A stretch of DNA of 64,000 nucleotides, from NCBI GenBank assembly GCA_035542575.1, contig DATKLE010000098.1:1-64000 (forward strand). The letters are read 5' to 3'. Source of the DNA: JAIQET01 sp035542575. GTDB lineage: Bacteria; Acidobacteriota; Terriglobia; Terriglobales; Acidobacteriaceae. The notes under the pieces are model-generated. The model was not told where the DNA came from, ran no database searches, and saw nothing but the letters and a program-made list of their open reading frames with translations. How positions within the stretch are numbered: position 1 is the first letter of the stretch; the number at the start of each line of letters is the position of its first letter. The position numbers and the translations under genes were made by a program. Below, piece by piece: positions 42,507 to 51,848 of this stretch.

Positions 42507-43841
42507 ATGGCAAAAAAGTGGCGAATACCTTTGACCGGAACTTGGGCTTTATTTCTGCTGATCACGCCTGCGCTCGCCGCCGCGCCCCCACAGACTGCCG
42601 GCGCGGTAACCGGCAAGTACGTGGGACCGGGCGGATGCGCCGCCAGCAGTTGTCACGGTAGCGTACAGCCAAAGACAGTGACCCGCATCTTCCAGAACGA
42701 ATACAGCATCTGGATCGCGCAGGACAAGCACGCTCGCGCCTTTTCCGTGCTGTCCAATCCGGTGTCGCTTCGGATCGGCAGGATTCTGAATATCGGCCGC
42801 CCCGATCAAGCCGCCAAGTGTCTGGTCTGTCATTCCCTCTACGTTCCCACCGAGCAGCGCGCCCAGATCTTCGAGCTCGACGACGGGGTGAGCTGTGAGT
42901 CCTGCCACGGACCCGCATCCGGCTGGCTCGGCCCACATACCCAGCGGGATTGGCCACACGAAAAGTCGGTCGCGCTGGGCATGTACGACACCCGCAATCT
43001 CTCCCGGCGCACGGAAAAGTGCCTGACTTGCCATCTCGGCACCCCGGAGAAGTTCGTGGATCACGAGATGATCGCCGCCGGCCATCCCGACCTGACCTTC
43101 GAACTCGATCTGTTCAGTTCGGTGATGCCGCGGCACTGGAAGATGCCGGAAAGCTACGAAACCGGGGCCTGGCGGCAGGTGCAGGCCTGGGCGGTAGGGG
43201 AGGCCGTGCAACTGCGTGAGTCGCTGAATCGCGTCTCCCGCCGCGCCAAGGACGCGTGGCCGGAGTACGCCGAACTCGACTGTTTCGCCTGTCACCACAG
43301 CCTGACTATGCCGCTGGATAGCTGGCGGCAGGAGCGTGGTTATGCTGGACGCCGTCCCGGCAATCCCCCCTGGAACCAGTCCCGCGAAGTCATGTTCCGC
43401 GCGTTGGTCGAGGAGATTGCTCCCGGCACCGCCAAGCAATTCAACGACGAAATCAACCGCCTGGCGGGCTTGATGAACCAGTTAAACGGCAACCGTGAAG
43501 AGATTGGAGCCAGCGCCGACCGCGCGGCGGCGCTCGCCGATCAGCTGGCAAAGCAAGTCGAAGGCCAGAACTACGACGCGGCCCTCACCCTGCGGTTGCT
43601 GCGGCGCGTCGCGGGCGACGGCGCCGCCATCACGAACGAGGACGAAAGAGCCGCCGAGCAGGCCGCCATGACTCTGGATTCTCTGTTTACCGTGTACAAC
43701 CAGAATGTGAAGCCGGCCAACAGCGCCGAAGTGCGCGCCGCCATCGACGGCCTGTTCCAGCAGCTGCAGAATCCGTCGGCGTACTCGGCGCCGCAGTTTG
43801 CGGCCCAGATGCAGCGGGTCAGCGCACTCCTGGGCCGCTAG
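42507..43841 (+). CDS. Pentahaem cytochrome c (cytochrome c554-like)
   Basis: 444 residues. A signal peptide (about 1-25, ending ALAAA) is followed by five haem-c motifs: CAASSCH (a CX4CH type), CLVCH, CESCH, CLTCH and CFACHH. The segment GGCAASSCHGS... with a later SCESCHGPASGW is typical of the cytochrome c554-like family, whose best-known member takes electrons from hydroxylamine oxidoreductase. No such oxidoreductase is present here. The C-terminal third is helical and haem-free. It is transcribed divergently from the NAD-linked redox operon and overlaps the end of the GH13 gene by four bases. It is a probable periplasmic carrier of the same system. Confidence 0.87.
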   Translation: MAKKWRIPLTGTWALFLLITPALAAAPPQTAGAVTGKYVGPGGCAASSCHGSVQPKTVTRIFQNEYSIWIAQDKHARAFSVLSNPVSLRIGRILNIGRPDQAAKCLVCHSLYVPTEQRAQIFELDDGVSCESCHGPASGWLGPHTQRDWPHEKSVALGMYDTRNLSRRTEKCLTCHLGTPEKFVDHEMIAAGHPDLTFELDLFSSVMPRHWKMPESYETGAWRQVQAWAVGEAVQLRESLNRVSRRAKDAWPEYAELDCFACHHSLTMPLDSWRQERGYAGRRPGNPPWNQSREVMFRALVEEIAPGTAKQFNDEINRLAGLMNQLNGNREEIGASADRAAALADQLAKQVEGQNYDAALTLRLLRRVAGDGAAITNEDERAAEQAAMTLDSLFTVYNQNVKPANSAEVRAAIDGLFQQLQNPSAYSAPQFAAQMQRVSALLGR

Positions 43842-45367
43842 TCTTTGGCTTCGGTCACGGTGAACGCATGGGCTTGGTAGGGTCGCAGCCGCACGTATAA
43901 CCCTTCGCCTGCCACCGTTGGCCGGTCCCACACATAGCCCTGGGCGTCCAGTTCGTCGCGGTAAACACACTTCCGCGATTGGCCTCGCGGTTCCGCCTGC
44001 TGCACCCGGCCCTGGGCTGTCCGCCCGCCGAGGTTGATCACAATGACTCGGTAGTCGTTCCCCAGTTGCCAGCGATAGGCCAACAAATCCTCGAAGCTGT
44101 CATCCCCTGCGGACCGCACCTCCAGCAGCTTCCATTCCCCGGCGTGGAAGGTGTCCGCAGACGCGATGCGGAGCACCTTCTCATAGACCTGGCGCAGGGC
44201 CTGGTCGGGGGGCTCCTCCGCCGCGCGCCCCAGAGGCATGGGCACATGGATCTTTGCGCCTTCAAACTGTCCGTGATGGAAAAAGTGCATCCCGGGCAGG
44301 GTCGAAACCAGAAGCGCCAGCGAGGGAATGCGTTCCCGGGGAAAAACCGAGGAACACCGGTTCTCGTCATGATTTTCCAGAAAACGCACCAGTTTGTTCT
44401 GATAGCCCGATTCGGCGCACAGATGACTCCGCACTTCTGCCGGAGAGCCTCCGCTGAGCCGGTCATAGAGGCGCTTGTCATAGGTGAACTGAAACCCCAG
44501 TTGCTGCATCTTCCACTCCAGGTCCCAGTACACCTCCGCCATCCAGACCAACCCCGGCACGGCCGCGACTGCATCGGTCCAGAACTCAGTGGGCGGAACG
44601 GGCCACTGGCGCAACAGATGTCCCCAGGTCCGGCCGAACACTTCATTCGTGACCAGCATCGCCATGTCGCAGCGCACGCCGTCACAGTGCTGGGCGATAC
44701 TTTTCAGCACACCGATCAGCGCCCGGCGGCATTCCGGGTTGAAGTGGTTGAGCTGGGCCACATCGCTCCAGGGAGCGAAGTACGGGTCCTTGCCACACGT
44801 CACAAAATGGACTTCATCACCATGTTCCACCAGATGAAAAGCCGTGGGATCGCGGCGGAAGTCGTCCTGACTTCCCTGCATGTAGTAGTCGGGATGCTGT
44901 TCCACAAAGATATGATCGAAGCCCGTATGGTTGGGGACAAAATCGAGGATCAACCCCATCCCCCTTTCCCGGAGTTTGTGATGAATGGCATCCAGGTCGC
45001 CTAGGGTGCCGATGCGGGGATCGGGCCGGTATTCCTTGATGGAGTACGGGGAGCCCACCACGTCGGCCACTTCCCAGCCCGGCAAGGCCCGGTCAAACTC
45101 GCCAAAATTCGCGGAACTGGTGCGAAAGATGCGCCTCCCGGTGACGCTGCGCCTCCACACCCCCATCAGGTATACAAAGTCGAAACCTAAGGCCGCCAGA
45201 CTGTCCCACTCCTCATCGGGGACCTCCGCCAGCCGCAATCGGCCGCCGTGCCGGGCAGAAAGCTGCTCCAACCATACCCAGGTGTTGATCTCATATAGGT
45301 GTGGATGCGCTCGGTATGACAGCTTGGGCAGAACTGCCGGGCCGCGTGTCTCGCTCGCTGGTGTCAT
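43838..45367 (-). CDS. GH13 family alpha-glucan-active enzyme
   Basis: 509 residues from the ATG at 45367; a GTG eight codons earlier is less likely because AAAGGA lies between the two. The (beta/alpha)8 signatures are DFVPNHTGF, GVRCDMAM with the nucleophile Asp, AEVYWD with the general acid Glu, and FLENHDENR. No signal peptide is seen, so it acts in the cytoplasm. The family includes amylases, trehalose and maltose enzymes, and sucrose phosphorylases; the substrate cannot be assigned. It is divergent from a GH63-like gene, so storage glucan or trehalose metabolism is plausible. Confidence 0.88.
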   Translation of the reverse strand: MTPASETRGPAVLPKLSYRAHPHLYEINTWVWLEQLSARHGGRLRLAEVPDEEWDSLAALGFDFVYLMGVWRRSVTGRRIFRTSSANFGEFDRALPGWEVADVVGSPYSIKEYRPDPRIGTLGDLDAIHHKLRERGMGLILDFVPNHTGFDHIFVEQHPDYYMQGSQDDFRRDPTAFHLVEHGDEVHFVTCGKDPYFAPWSDVAQLNHFNPECRRALIGVLKSIAQHCDGVRCDMAMLVTNEVFGRTWGHLLRQWPVPPTEFWTDAVAAVPGLVWMAEVYWDLEWKMQQLGFQFTYDKRLYDRLSGGSPAEVRSHLCAESGYQNKLVRFLENHDENRCSSVFPRERIPSLALLVSTLPGMHFFHHGQFEGAKIHVPMPLGRAAEEPPDQALRQVYEKVLRIASADTFHAGEWKLLEVRSAGDDSFEDLLAYRWQLGNDYRVIVINLGGRTAQGRVQQAEPRGQSRKCVYRDELDAQGYVWDRPTVAGEGLYVRLRPYQAHAFTVTEAKD

Positions 45368-45512
45368 GGCGCTCTCGCTTTTTCCTTTCACCGAACCGCC
45401 ACAGAGTGTACTCGCACCTGGCGTATCCGATCCTGCTTTTTGGCGACCCAGAGTGATCTAGCCTGCTAACGCCACCGCGAAAACTACCTGACCTGACTTG
45501 CGAAACTTCGGA

Positions 45513-45518
45513 TACAAT
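45513..45518 (+). promoter_or_regulatory. Possible -10 element of the GH63-like gene
   Basis: TACAAT lies about 52 bases before the TTG start. No good -35 is found at the normal spacing, so an activator may be needed or the call may be wrong. Confidence 0.3.
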
Positions 45519-45569
45519 TCCGGCTTTCACGGCGCCATTCGGCCGCGCGTTTGACCGGAGGACATTCGA

Positions 45570-48287
45570 TTGCCCAACTCCAAGACCCGGAGTGCTCGCC
45601 CTGAAACCGCCGGCCCGAAGGTTGCCGCGCAAACCGCGGAACACCAGCGCCTCGCCGAACCCTACAGTGGCCCCCTGCCTGCCTGGCGTAAGTGGGGACC
45701 CTACGTCAGCGAGCGCTCCTGGGGTGGGGCACGAGAGGACTACAGCGCCGATGGAAACGCCTGGGATTACTTCTCGCACGATATGGCGCGTAGCCGGGCC
45801 TACCGCTGGGGTGAAGACGGCATCGCCGGCATCTGCGACCGCTACCAGTTGCTGGTGTTCGCCCTCGCCCTGTGGAATGGGCGGGACCCCATTCTCAAGG
45901 AGCGCATGTTTGGGTTGACGCCCATGGAGGGCAACCACGGGGAGGACGTCAAAGAATACTGGTTCTATGTGGACAATACCCCGACCCACAGCTACATGCG
46001 GATGCTCTACAAGTACCCGCAGCGAGAGTTTCCTTACTGCCAGTTGATTGAGGAGAACCGGCGCCGCCCCACTGGCCCCGAGTACGAACTGCTGGAGACC
46101 GGCATCTTCGACGACGACCGCTATTTCGATGTGATGGTGGAGTACGCCAAGGCCACCGCTGAAGACATCTGCATCCGCATCGAGGCCTTCAACCGGGGTC
46201 CCGATGCCGCCGACCTTCACCTCATGCCGCACTTGTGGTTCCGCAACACCTGGAGCTGGACCGATCCGCCGGGCCGCCCTCCCATCATCGCGCGACACCC
46301 CGCCGGCGGTCAGCACCTGGCTTTGGTCGCCGACGATTCTGCCGCCGATCCGTTGCGCAATCTGCAGTTCCGCTACGCCTTGGGGAAGCGTTACCTCTAC
46401 GCCCCCAATGGCGGCGAGGCCCTGTTCACCGACAATGAAACCAACGGCCCTCGCATCTTCGGCCCTCACGCCATCAGCCGTTCGCCATATGTGAAGGACG
46501 CCTTTCACCGCCGCATCATTTACGGGGAAGAATGCACCAACCCAGCCTGCATCGGCACCAAGGCTTGCATCCAGTACAAGTACAGGGTGCCCGCAGGCGG
46601 GTCAGTGGTACTTCAGTTGCGTTTGACCCCGGAACAGATTCCCGCTCCACTTCAGGATGTGGATAGCGTCATTCAGAAGCGAAAGGCGGAGGCGGACGAG
46701 TTCTACGCTGCCATTCATCCACCCAAAGCTACCGAGGAAGAGAAGCTGATCCAGCGCCGCGCCTTCGCCGGCATGTTGTGGAGCAAACAGATCTATCTGT
46801 TCGACGTAGCCCTCTGGCTGGACGGAGACAATCACAAGTGTCCCCCACCCGAATCGCACAAGAGGATTCGCAACGTCCACTGGCGCCACCTGAACTCCAT
46901 GCGGGTGCTCTCCATGCCGGACAAGTGGGAGTTTCCCTGGTTCGCGGCCTGGGATTTGGCTTTCCAGTGCACCACACTGTCGCTGGTGGACCCGGAGTTT
47001 GCCAAGGAAAACCTCTGGGTGCTGCTCTTCGAACAGTTCCAGCACCCCAACGGGCAGATTCCCGCCTACGAATGGGAGTTCTCGGACCTGAACCCGCCCG
47101 TCCACGCCTGGTCGGTATGGCGCGTCTACCAGAACGACAAGTTCCGCACCGGCAAGGGCGACATGCTCTTCCTGGAAAAATGTCTGCACAAAATGCTGAT
47201 GAACTTCGCCTGGTGGGTGAACCGCGTGGACAGCCAGGGCAACAACGTCTTCGAAGGCGGCTTCCTCGGCCTGGACAACATCACGGTGGTGGACCGCAGT
47301 GAAAAGCTGCCCGGCGGCGCTATCCTGGAACAATCCGACGCCACCGGCTGGATGGGGTTCTTCTGCCTCTACCTGATGCGCGCCGCGCTGGAGCTGGCCA
47401 CCGTTAATCCCGCCTACGAAATTCTGGCCACAAAATTCTTTGAGCACTTCGTCTACATCGGCGCGGCCATGAAAAAAATGGGCGGCCGGGACTACGAGTT
47501 GTGGGATGAGAAGGACGGTTTCTTCTACGATGTCCTGCGCTATCCCAACGGCGAATTCCACAAGTTCCGCTTGCGTTCGATGGTCGGTGTAATTCCGCTT
47601 TACGCAGTCGAGGTCATGGAGCGGGAGGATCTTGACCCGCATCCGGAGTTTCTCGCCAACGTCGAGTGGTTCATCAAGAACCGTCCCGAACTCGTTGGCA
47701 ATACCTGCTATACCGTCGATGGCCAGCGCTACGTGCTCTCCGTCGCCGACCCCAATCAGTTCGCCCGTATCCTGGCGCACCTGTGGGACCCGGACGAATT
47801 TCTTTCGCCGCACGGCATTCGCAGTCTCTCCCGTTACCACGCCCAACACCCCTATTGCTATGGCAACAACTGTGTGGCCTACGAGCCGGGCGAGTCCGAC
47901 GTGAAAATCAAGGGTGGGAATTCCAACTGGCGTGGGCCCGTCTGGTTTCCGACTTCCTACCTGCTCATTCGCTCGCTCCTGAAATTCGGCCGCGCCCTGG
48001 GAGCGGACTTCGCGGTGCGCACTGCGGGCAGCGGTGGCAAACCCATTCGTCCCGCCAACATGGCCGCCGAAATTGCCGATCGCATGATTGGCCTGTTCCG
48101 GCGTGATGAGCATGGCCACCGTCCGTGCCTGGGGCCCTATCGCAAATTCCAGGAAGATCCGTACTGGCGGGACTGCTTGATGTTTAACGAGTACTACCAC
48201 GGAGACACTGGGCAGGGCCTGGGAGCCAGCCATCAGACCGGTTGGAGCGGGCTGGTCGCCAACCTGATTGCGGAGTGGCGCCGCTGA
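45570..48287 (+). CDS. GH63-like glycoside hydrolase
   Basis: 905 residues beginning at a TTG codon, chosen because GGAGGA lies six bases upstream. The N-terminal segment RLAEPYSGPLPAWRKWGPYVSERSWG and the later WDYFSHDMARSRAYRWGEDG are typical of the large bacterial glucosidases related to mannosyl-oligosaccharide glucosidase (GH63). The C-terminal (alpha/alpha)6-type catalytic part includes FPWFAAWDLAFQ, GFLGLDNITVVDRS and NSNWRGPVWFP. No signal peptide is visible. It is followed at once by a K+ channel gene (TGATG overlap). The sugar substrate is unknown. Confidence 0.85.
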   Translation: MPNSKTRSARPETAGPKVAAQTAEHQRLAEPYSGPLPAWRKWGPYVSERSWGGAREDYSADGNAWDYFSHDMARSRAYRWGEDGIAGICDRYQLLVFALALWNGRDPILKERMFGLTPMEGNHGEDVKEYWFYVDNTPTHSYMRMLYKYPQREFPYCQLIEENRRRPTGPEYELLETGIFDDDRYFDVMVEYAKATAEDICIRIEAFNRGPDAADLHLMPHLWFRNTWSWTDPPGRPPIIARHPAGGQHLALVADDSAADPLRNLQFRYALGKRYLYAPNGGEALFTDNETNGPRIFGPHAISRSPYVKDAFHRRIIYGEECTNPACIGTKACIQYKYRVPAGGSVVLQLRLTPEQIPAPLQDVDSVIQKRKAEADEFYAAIHPPKATEEEKLIQRRAFAGMLWSKQIYLFDVALWLDGDNHKCPPPESHKRIRNVHWRHLNSMRVLSMPDKWEFPWFAAWDLAFQCTTLSLVDPEFAKENLWVLLFEQFQHPNGQIPAYEWEFSDLNPPVHAWSVWRVYQNDKFRTGKGDMLFLEKCLHKMLMNFAWWVNRVDSQGNNVFEGGFLGLDNITVVDRSEKLPGGAILEQSDATGWMGFFCLYLMRAALELATVNPAYEILATKFFEHFVYIGAAMKKMGGRDYELWDEKDGFFYDVLRYPNGEFHKFRLRSMVGVIPLYAVEVMEREDLDPHPEFLANVEWFIKNRPELVGNTCYTVDGQRYVLSVADPNQFARILAHLWDPDEFLSPHGIRSLSRYHAQHPYCYGNNCVAYEPGESDVKIKGGNSNWRGPVWFPTSYLLIRSLLKFGRALGADFAVRTAGSGGKPIRPANMAAEIADRMIGLFRRDEHGHRPCLGPYRKFQEDPYWRDCLMFNEYYHGDTGQGLGASHQTGWSGLVANLIAEWRR

Positions 48288-49339
48288 TGCTTCGCAAACG
48301 TCTCATGACGGCGGGCATCATGTTGCTCAGCCTCATTGTCTTCAGTTCCGCCGGCTATCGCCTGCTGGGCGGTTCCTCCGTCGGTTTCCTGCAGGCGCTG
48401 TACATGGCCGTGATTACCGTCGCCGGAGTGGGTTACGGCGAAATCGTCGAAACAGCCGGCCATCCTGCCCTCCGCATTTTCAATATCTTCGTGGTGCTGT
48501 TCGGCGTGGCCGTGACGGTGTATGTTTTCTCTGTTGTCGCCGCCTTCATCGTCGAAGTCGAGGCCACCAACCCGTTCTGGAGACGCAGAATGCAGAAAAA
48601 GATCAACGAACTCAAGGGACACTACGTCGTCTGCGGACTGGGAGACACCGGCCGGCACGCCGTCGAGGAACTCAAGAAGACGGGAACAGCTTTCGTGATC
48701 ATCGAACTCAGCGAAGAGAACATCAAGAAATGGAAGGAACTCCATCCCGACACCTTTGGCGACATGCTTTACGTAGTTGGCGACGCCACCGAGGAAGAGG
48801 CTCTGGAGAGGGCTGGCATCGCGCGCGCCAAGGGCCTCATCACTGCACTACCCCACGACAAGGACAACCTGGTGGTCACCGTGGTTGCTCACCAGAGGTT
48901 CCCCAACATGCGCATCGTCGCGCGCTCCACCGAACAGAGCTTCTCCGACCGCATGCTGCGGGCTGGCGCCAATGCGACGGTTTCTCCCAGCCGCATCGGC
49001 GGATTGAGAATGGCCAGCGAAGCCATCCGCCCCGCGGTCGTCGGCTTCCTCGACCTCATGTTGAAGGAGCAGGCGCAGACCCTGCGCGTGGAAGAAATCG
49101 AGATCGAGGAAGGTTCGCGCTGGACGGGCAAGACCCTGGGCGAACTCAAGATCAACAAGCACTACAACCTGCTGGTGCTGGCGGTGAAGCAGAACACGGG
49201 AACCCCTTCGAAGAAGATGTGGGTCAATCCTCCCGAGAGTCTTGCCATCCAGGGCAACACCGCCATCATTGTGATGGGCGACGTCAAAGACCTGCAACAG
49301 GCCCGCCACGACGCCCGGCCGGCGCTGATCGCGACCTAG
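48287..49339 (+). CDS. Two-TM potassium channel with RCK domains (MthK type)
   Basis: 350 residues from the ATG at 48287, which overlaps the stop of the glycosidase gene. TM1 (about 8-20), pore helix and selectivity filter VAGVGYGE (about 45-52), and TM2 (about 64-90) are followed by an RCK-N Rossmann domain (HYVVCGLGDTGRHAV from about 108; DATEEEALERAGI) and an RCK-C/TrkA-C domain in the last 80 residues. The filter has the GYG core. It probably forms a tetrameric, ligand-gated K+ channel. Co-location with kdp genes 8 kb away is of interest but not an operon. Confidence 0.93.
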   Translation: MLRKRLMTAGIMLLSLIVFSSAGYRLLGGSSVGFLQALYMAVITVAGVGYGEIVETAGHPALRIFNIFVVLFGVAVTVYVFSVVAAFIVEVEATNPFWRRRMQKKINELKGHYVVCGLGDTGRHAVEELKKTGTAFVIIELSEENIKKWKELHPDTFGDMLYVVGDATEEEALERAGIARAKGLITALPHDKDNLVVTVVAHQRFPNMRIVARSTEQSFSDRMLRAGANATVSPSRIGGLRMASEAIRPAVVGFLDLMLKEQAQTLRVEEIEIEEGSRWTGKTLGELKINKHYNLLVLAVKQNTGTPSKKMWVNPPESLAIQGNTAIIVMGDVKDLQQARHDARPALIAT

Positions 49340-49370
49340 CAGCCGGCTTAGCGTCCTGCGCCGGTCGCGC

Positions 49371-49388
49371 GGGCAGATCCTCCTGCCC
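49371..49388. terminator. Hairpin between convergent genes
   Basis: A 6-bp stem GGGCAG/CTGCCC with a 6-base loop lies in the 62-base gap between the converging K+ channel and cyclase genes. No T tract; at most a weak bidirectional terminator. Confidence 0.3.
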
Positions 49389-49401
49389 ACAAGCCTTCCC
49401 T

Positions 49402-51750
49402 CTACTTCGACTTCATCACATACACTCCATCCCAATCCGGCTCCGGAGCGTTCTCCAGAAATTCCAGGGCGCGCTGCAGGAAGATCTGTGTGGGACCGTC
49501 CTCAGGATAGTCGGAGAGCAGTTCCCCAAAACGGCCTGCTGCTTCCAGCCAGTTCTGGCTCCGATAGGCCGTCATGGCGTACTCAAAACGCTCCAGCAGC
49601 GCCTGGAATTTCGGCCGGTCCTCCATCGTGCCCATAATTTCGTAAACGTTGACCGGCTGAAGCTTGCCCTTGACGCGAATCTTGTCCAGATCGCGGCAGA
49701 CGAACTGCTTAGCCACTTCGCGGTAGGTGGTCTCGCTGATCACGATGCGCGTGCGGAACTGCTTGGTCATGCCTTCCAGGCGCGAGGCGAGGTTGACGTT
49801 GTCACCCATCACCGTCCAGGACAGACGCTTGACCGAGCCCATGGTTCCCACATTTACCGGCCCGGTGTTGATGCCCACCCCAATCGCGATTTCTTTGCGT
49901 CCCTGCGCAGCGAACTTGGCGTTGAGCACTTCTAGGGACTTCAGCATCTCGACGGCGCAATGACAAGCGCGCAACGCGTGGTCCGGCTGGGGATACGGGG
50001 ACCCCCAGAAGGCCATGATGGCGTCACCGATGTACTTGTCGAGCGTTCCCAGGTTCCTGAACAGCACATCGGTCATCTCCCCCAGGTATTCGTTCAGCAA
50101 CTGCACTAGTTCATCCGGCGTCATGCCTTCCGAGATAGTGGTGAAGTCGCGGATATCGGAGAACATGACGGTCAGTTCTTTGCTCTCTCCGCCGGGGCGG
50201 ATGTACTTCTGGGGGTCCTTTTCGATCAGCGTAATCACGCCGGGCGGCATGTACTGGGAGAAGGTTTTGCGGATCATCCGCTTGTCGCGTTCCTCAAAGA
50301 TCATCCGGAAGGTGGTGATGGCTGCATAGTTGGCCACCAGGGTCCCCGCGGGAATCACGAAACCGAGCCAGCGTCCGGCGTGCACGAAACTGTAGTACAG
50401 GAAACCTGTAAAGCCGGCCAGCGCAATCAGCAGCGACACGGTAGCCAGCAACGGCCGAGTGCGGCTGAACCAGAAGCCAAAGCCCAGCCCGAACACCAGG
50501 ATGAAGGCGAGATCCGTCATCTCCTCCTTGAAGCCCCGTACCAGGAACCCCCGGCCCTTCTCGTCGCTGTGCAGCAGGTTGTCCAAGATGTTGGCGTGGA
50601 CCTCTACCCCCATATAGACGCTGTCGCGTTTCTGGAAGGGGGTGTTGCGGATGTCGCCGATGGCTTTGGCCGTCGCCCCCACCAGCACAATCTTGTCCTT
50701 GAAAGTTTGGGGCGGCACAGTTCCCGTCATCACGTCCCACATGGAATAGTGGGGATAGCTGCCGTAGGGGCCGGTATAGTTGATCAGTGCCGTGGCATCC
50801 GGAGACGGCCACAGCAGGTGGCGGCCAAACTGGATCCGCTCCAATCCGTCGGCGGCGATATAAGCCGCGATTTCCTGGTCGGGAATTTTCTCGTACTCGC
50901 GCAGCACCTGCAGGGCCAGAGAGGGGAAGTAATCCTGGTCCTCGTAGCGAATCATGAGCAGGGCGTGACGCAAGGTGCCGTCAGAATCGGGATTGATGTC
51001 AATGAATCCAAAGGAGGCCGCCGCCTCCGCCAGCTTGGCGATGTTGGCTTGCACCCCGTGGGCCACCACCCCGCCTTTCTGCGCCCACACCTCTCCCATA
51101 TCGAACTTCTGTCCCGGCTTGGAGAACACCGGAAACACCTGAGGAAACGACTGCGCCCAAGCAATGTTGAAGTATTCCTCCGCCAGTTTGGGATCGCCCG
51201 CCCGCGCCAGAAACAGGTGTCCGAGAACCACGTTGCCCGCCTGCTTGAGCGCCGCGGCAAATAGCGAATCCTGATCGCTGGCCGCCGCGACCTGCTTGAT
51301 CTTTTCGATGACTGCGGGCGAAGCCGAGGATCCCACTTCGCGCTGCAGCTTTTCCAGCGCTTCCAGTGTGGGGTTGCTCTCCGGCGTGGGGAAGGTGGCG
51401 TCGAAGGCAATCACCCGGGCCCCACCTGCGCTCAGCTGCTTGACCAGTTGCACATAAGAACTGCGCGGCAAGGGGAACGCGCTGATTTTTTGCAGCGTCT
51501 GCTCATCAATGCCGACGACCACGATGCGCGGGTCCGGCGGGCGCTGACCGCGCAGTACAAAACGCAGGTCCAGCGAGCGCAGTTCAATATTCTGCAGAAA
51601 AAGGAAGGCCGGGATGGGGCTGCCGGCCAGGCCGGCAAAGTCGAACAGCAGCAGGGCGGCGAAGGTGACCGCGACGGCGATGATGAGGTCGATCTGCCGG
51701 ATGGAGATCCGGCTCAGCCGTCCCCACCAGCGCTGCATCAGAGAGGTCAT
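49402..51750 (-). CDS. CHASE2-domain adenylate/guanylate cyclase
   Basis: 782 residues from the ATG at 51750 (a nearby ATG at 51738 is also possible). TM1 (about 22-42), an extracytoplasmic CHASE2 sensor (about 55-385; RIVVVGIDEQTLQKI), three TMs (about 395-475), then a class III cyclase domain (about 530-710): LTVMFSDIRDFTTIS, LDKYIGDAIMAFWG, WTVMGDNVNLASRLEG. The Lys and Asp positions fit an adenylate rather than guanylate preference, but this is not decisive. A C-terminal helical tail follows. The FecR-like gene is immediately upstream. It is a possible source of the nucleotide sensed by the Fe-S protein at 38.5-40.6 kb. Confidence 0.92.
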   Translation of the reverse strand: MTSLMQRWWGRLSRISIRQIDLIIAVAVTFAALLLFDFAGLAGSPIPAFLFLQNIELRSLDLRFVLRGQRPPDPRIVVVGIDEQTLQKISAFPLPRSSYVQLVKQLSAGGARVIAFDATFPTPESNPTLEALEKLQREVGSSASPAVIEKIKQVAAASDQDSLFAAALKQAGNVVLGHLFLARAGDPKLAEEYFNIAWAQSFPQVFPVFSKPGQKFDMGEVWAQKGGVVAHGVQANIAKLAEAAASFGFIDINPDSDGTLRHALLMIRYEDQDYFPSLALQVLREYEKIPDQEIAAYIAADGLERIQFGRHLLWPSPDATALINYTGPYGSYPHYSMWDVMTGTVPPQTFKDKIVLVGATAKAIGDIRNTPFQKRDSVYMGVEVHANILDNLLHSDEKGRGFLVRGFKEEMTDLAFILVFGLGFGFWFSRTRPLLATVSLLIALAGFTGFLYYSFVHAGRWLGFVIPAGTLVANYAAITTFRMIFEERDKRMIRKTFSQYMPPGVITLIEKDPQKYIRPGGESKELTVMFSDIRDFTTISEGMTPDELVQLLNEYLGEMTDVLFRNLGTLDKYIGDAIMAFWGSPYPQPDHALRACHCAVEMLKSLEVLNAKFAAQGRKEIAIGVGINTGPVNVGTMGSVKRLSWTVMGDNVNLASRLEGMTKQFRTRIVISETTYREVAKQFVCRDLDKIRVKGKLQPVNVYEIMGTMEDRPKFQALLERFEYAMTAYRSQNWLEAAGRFGELLSDYPEDGPTQIFLQRALEFLENAPEPDWDGVYVMKSK

Positions 51751-51848
51751 GGCAAGCGGCGATCGCCGACGATTATAGCCACGGACGCCACCGCCCGCGA
51801 GATCCACTCCCCCAGGCGGCGGGCCATTCCGACGCTAGATGCCGGCCA

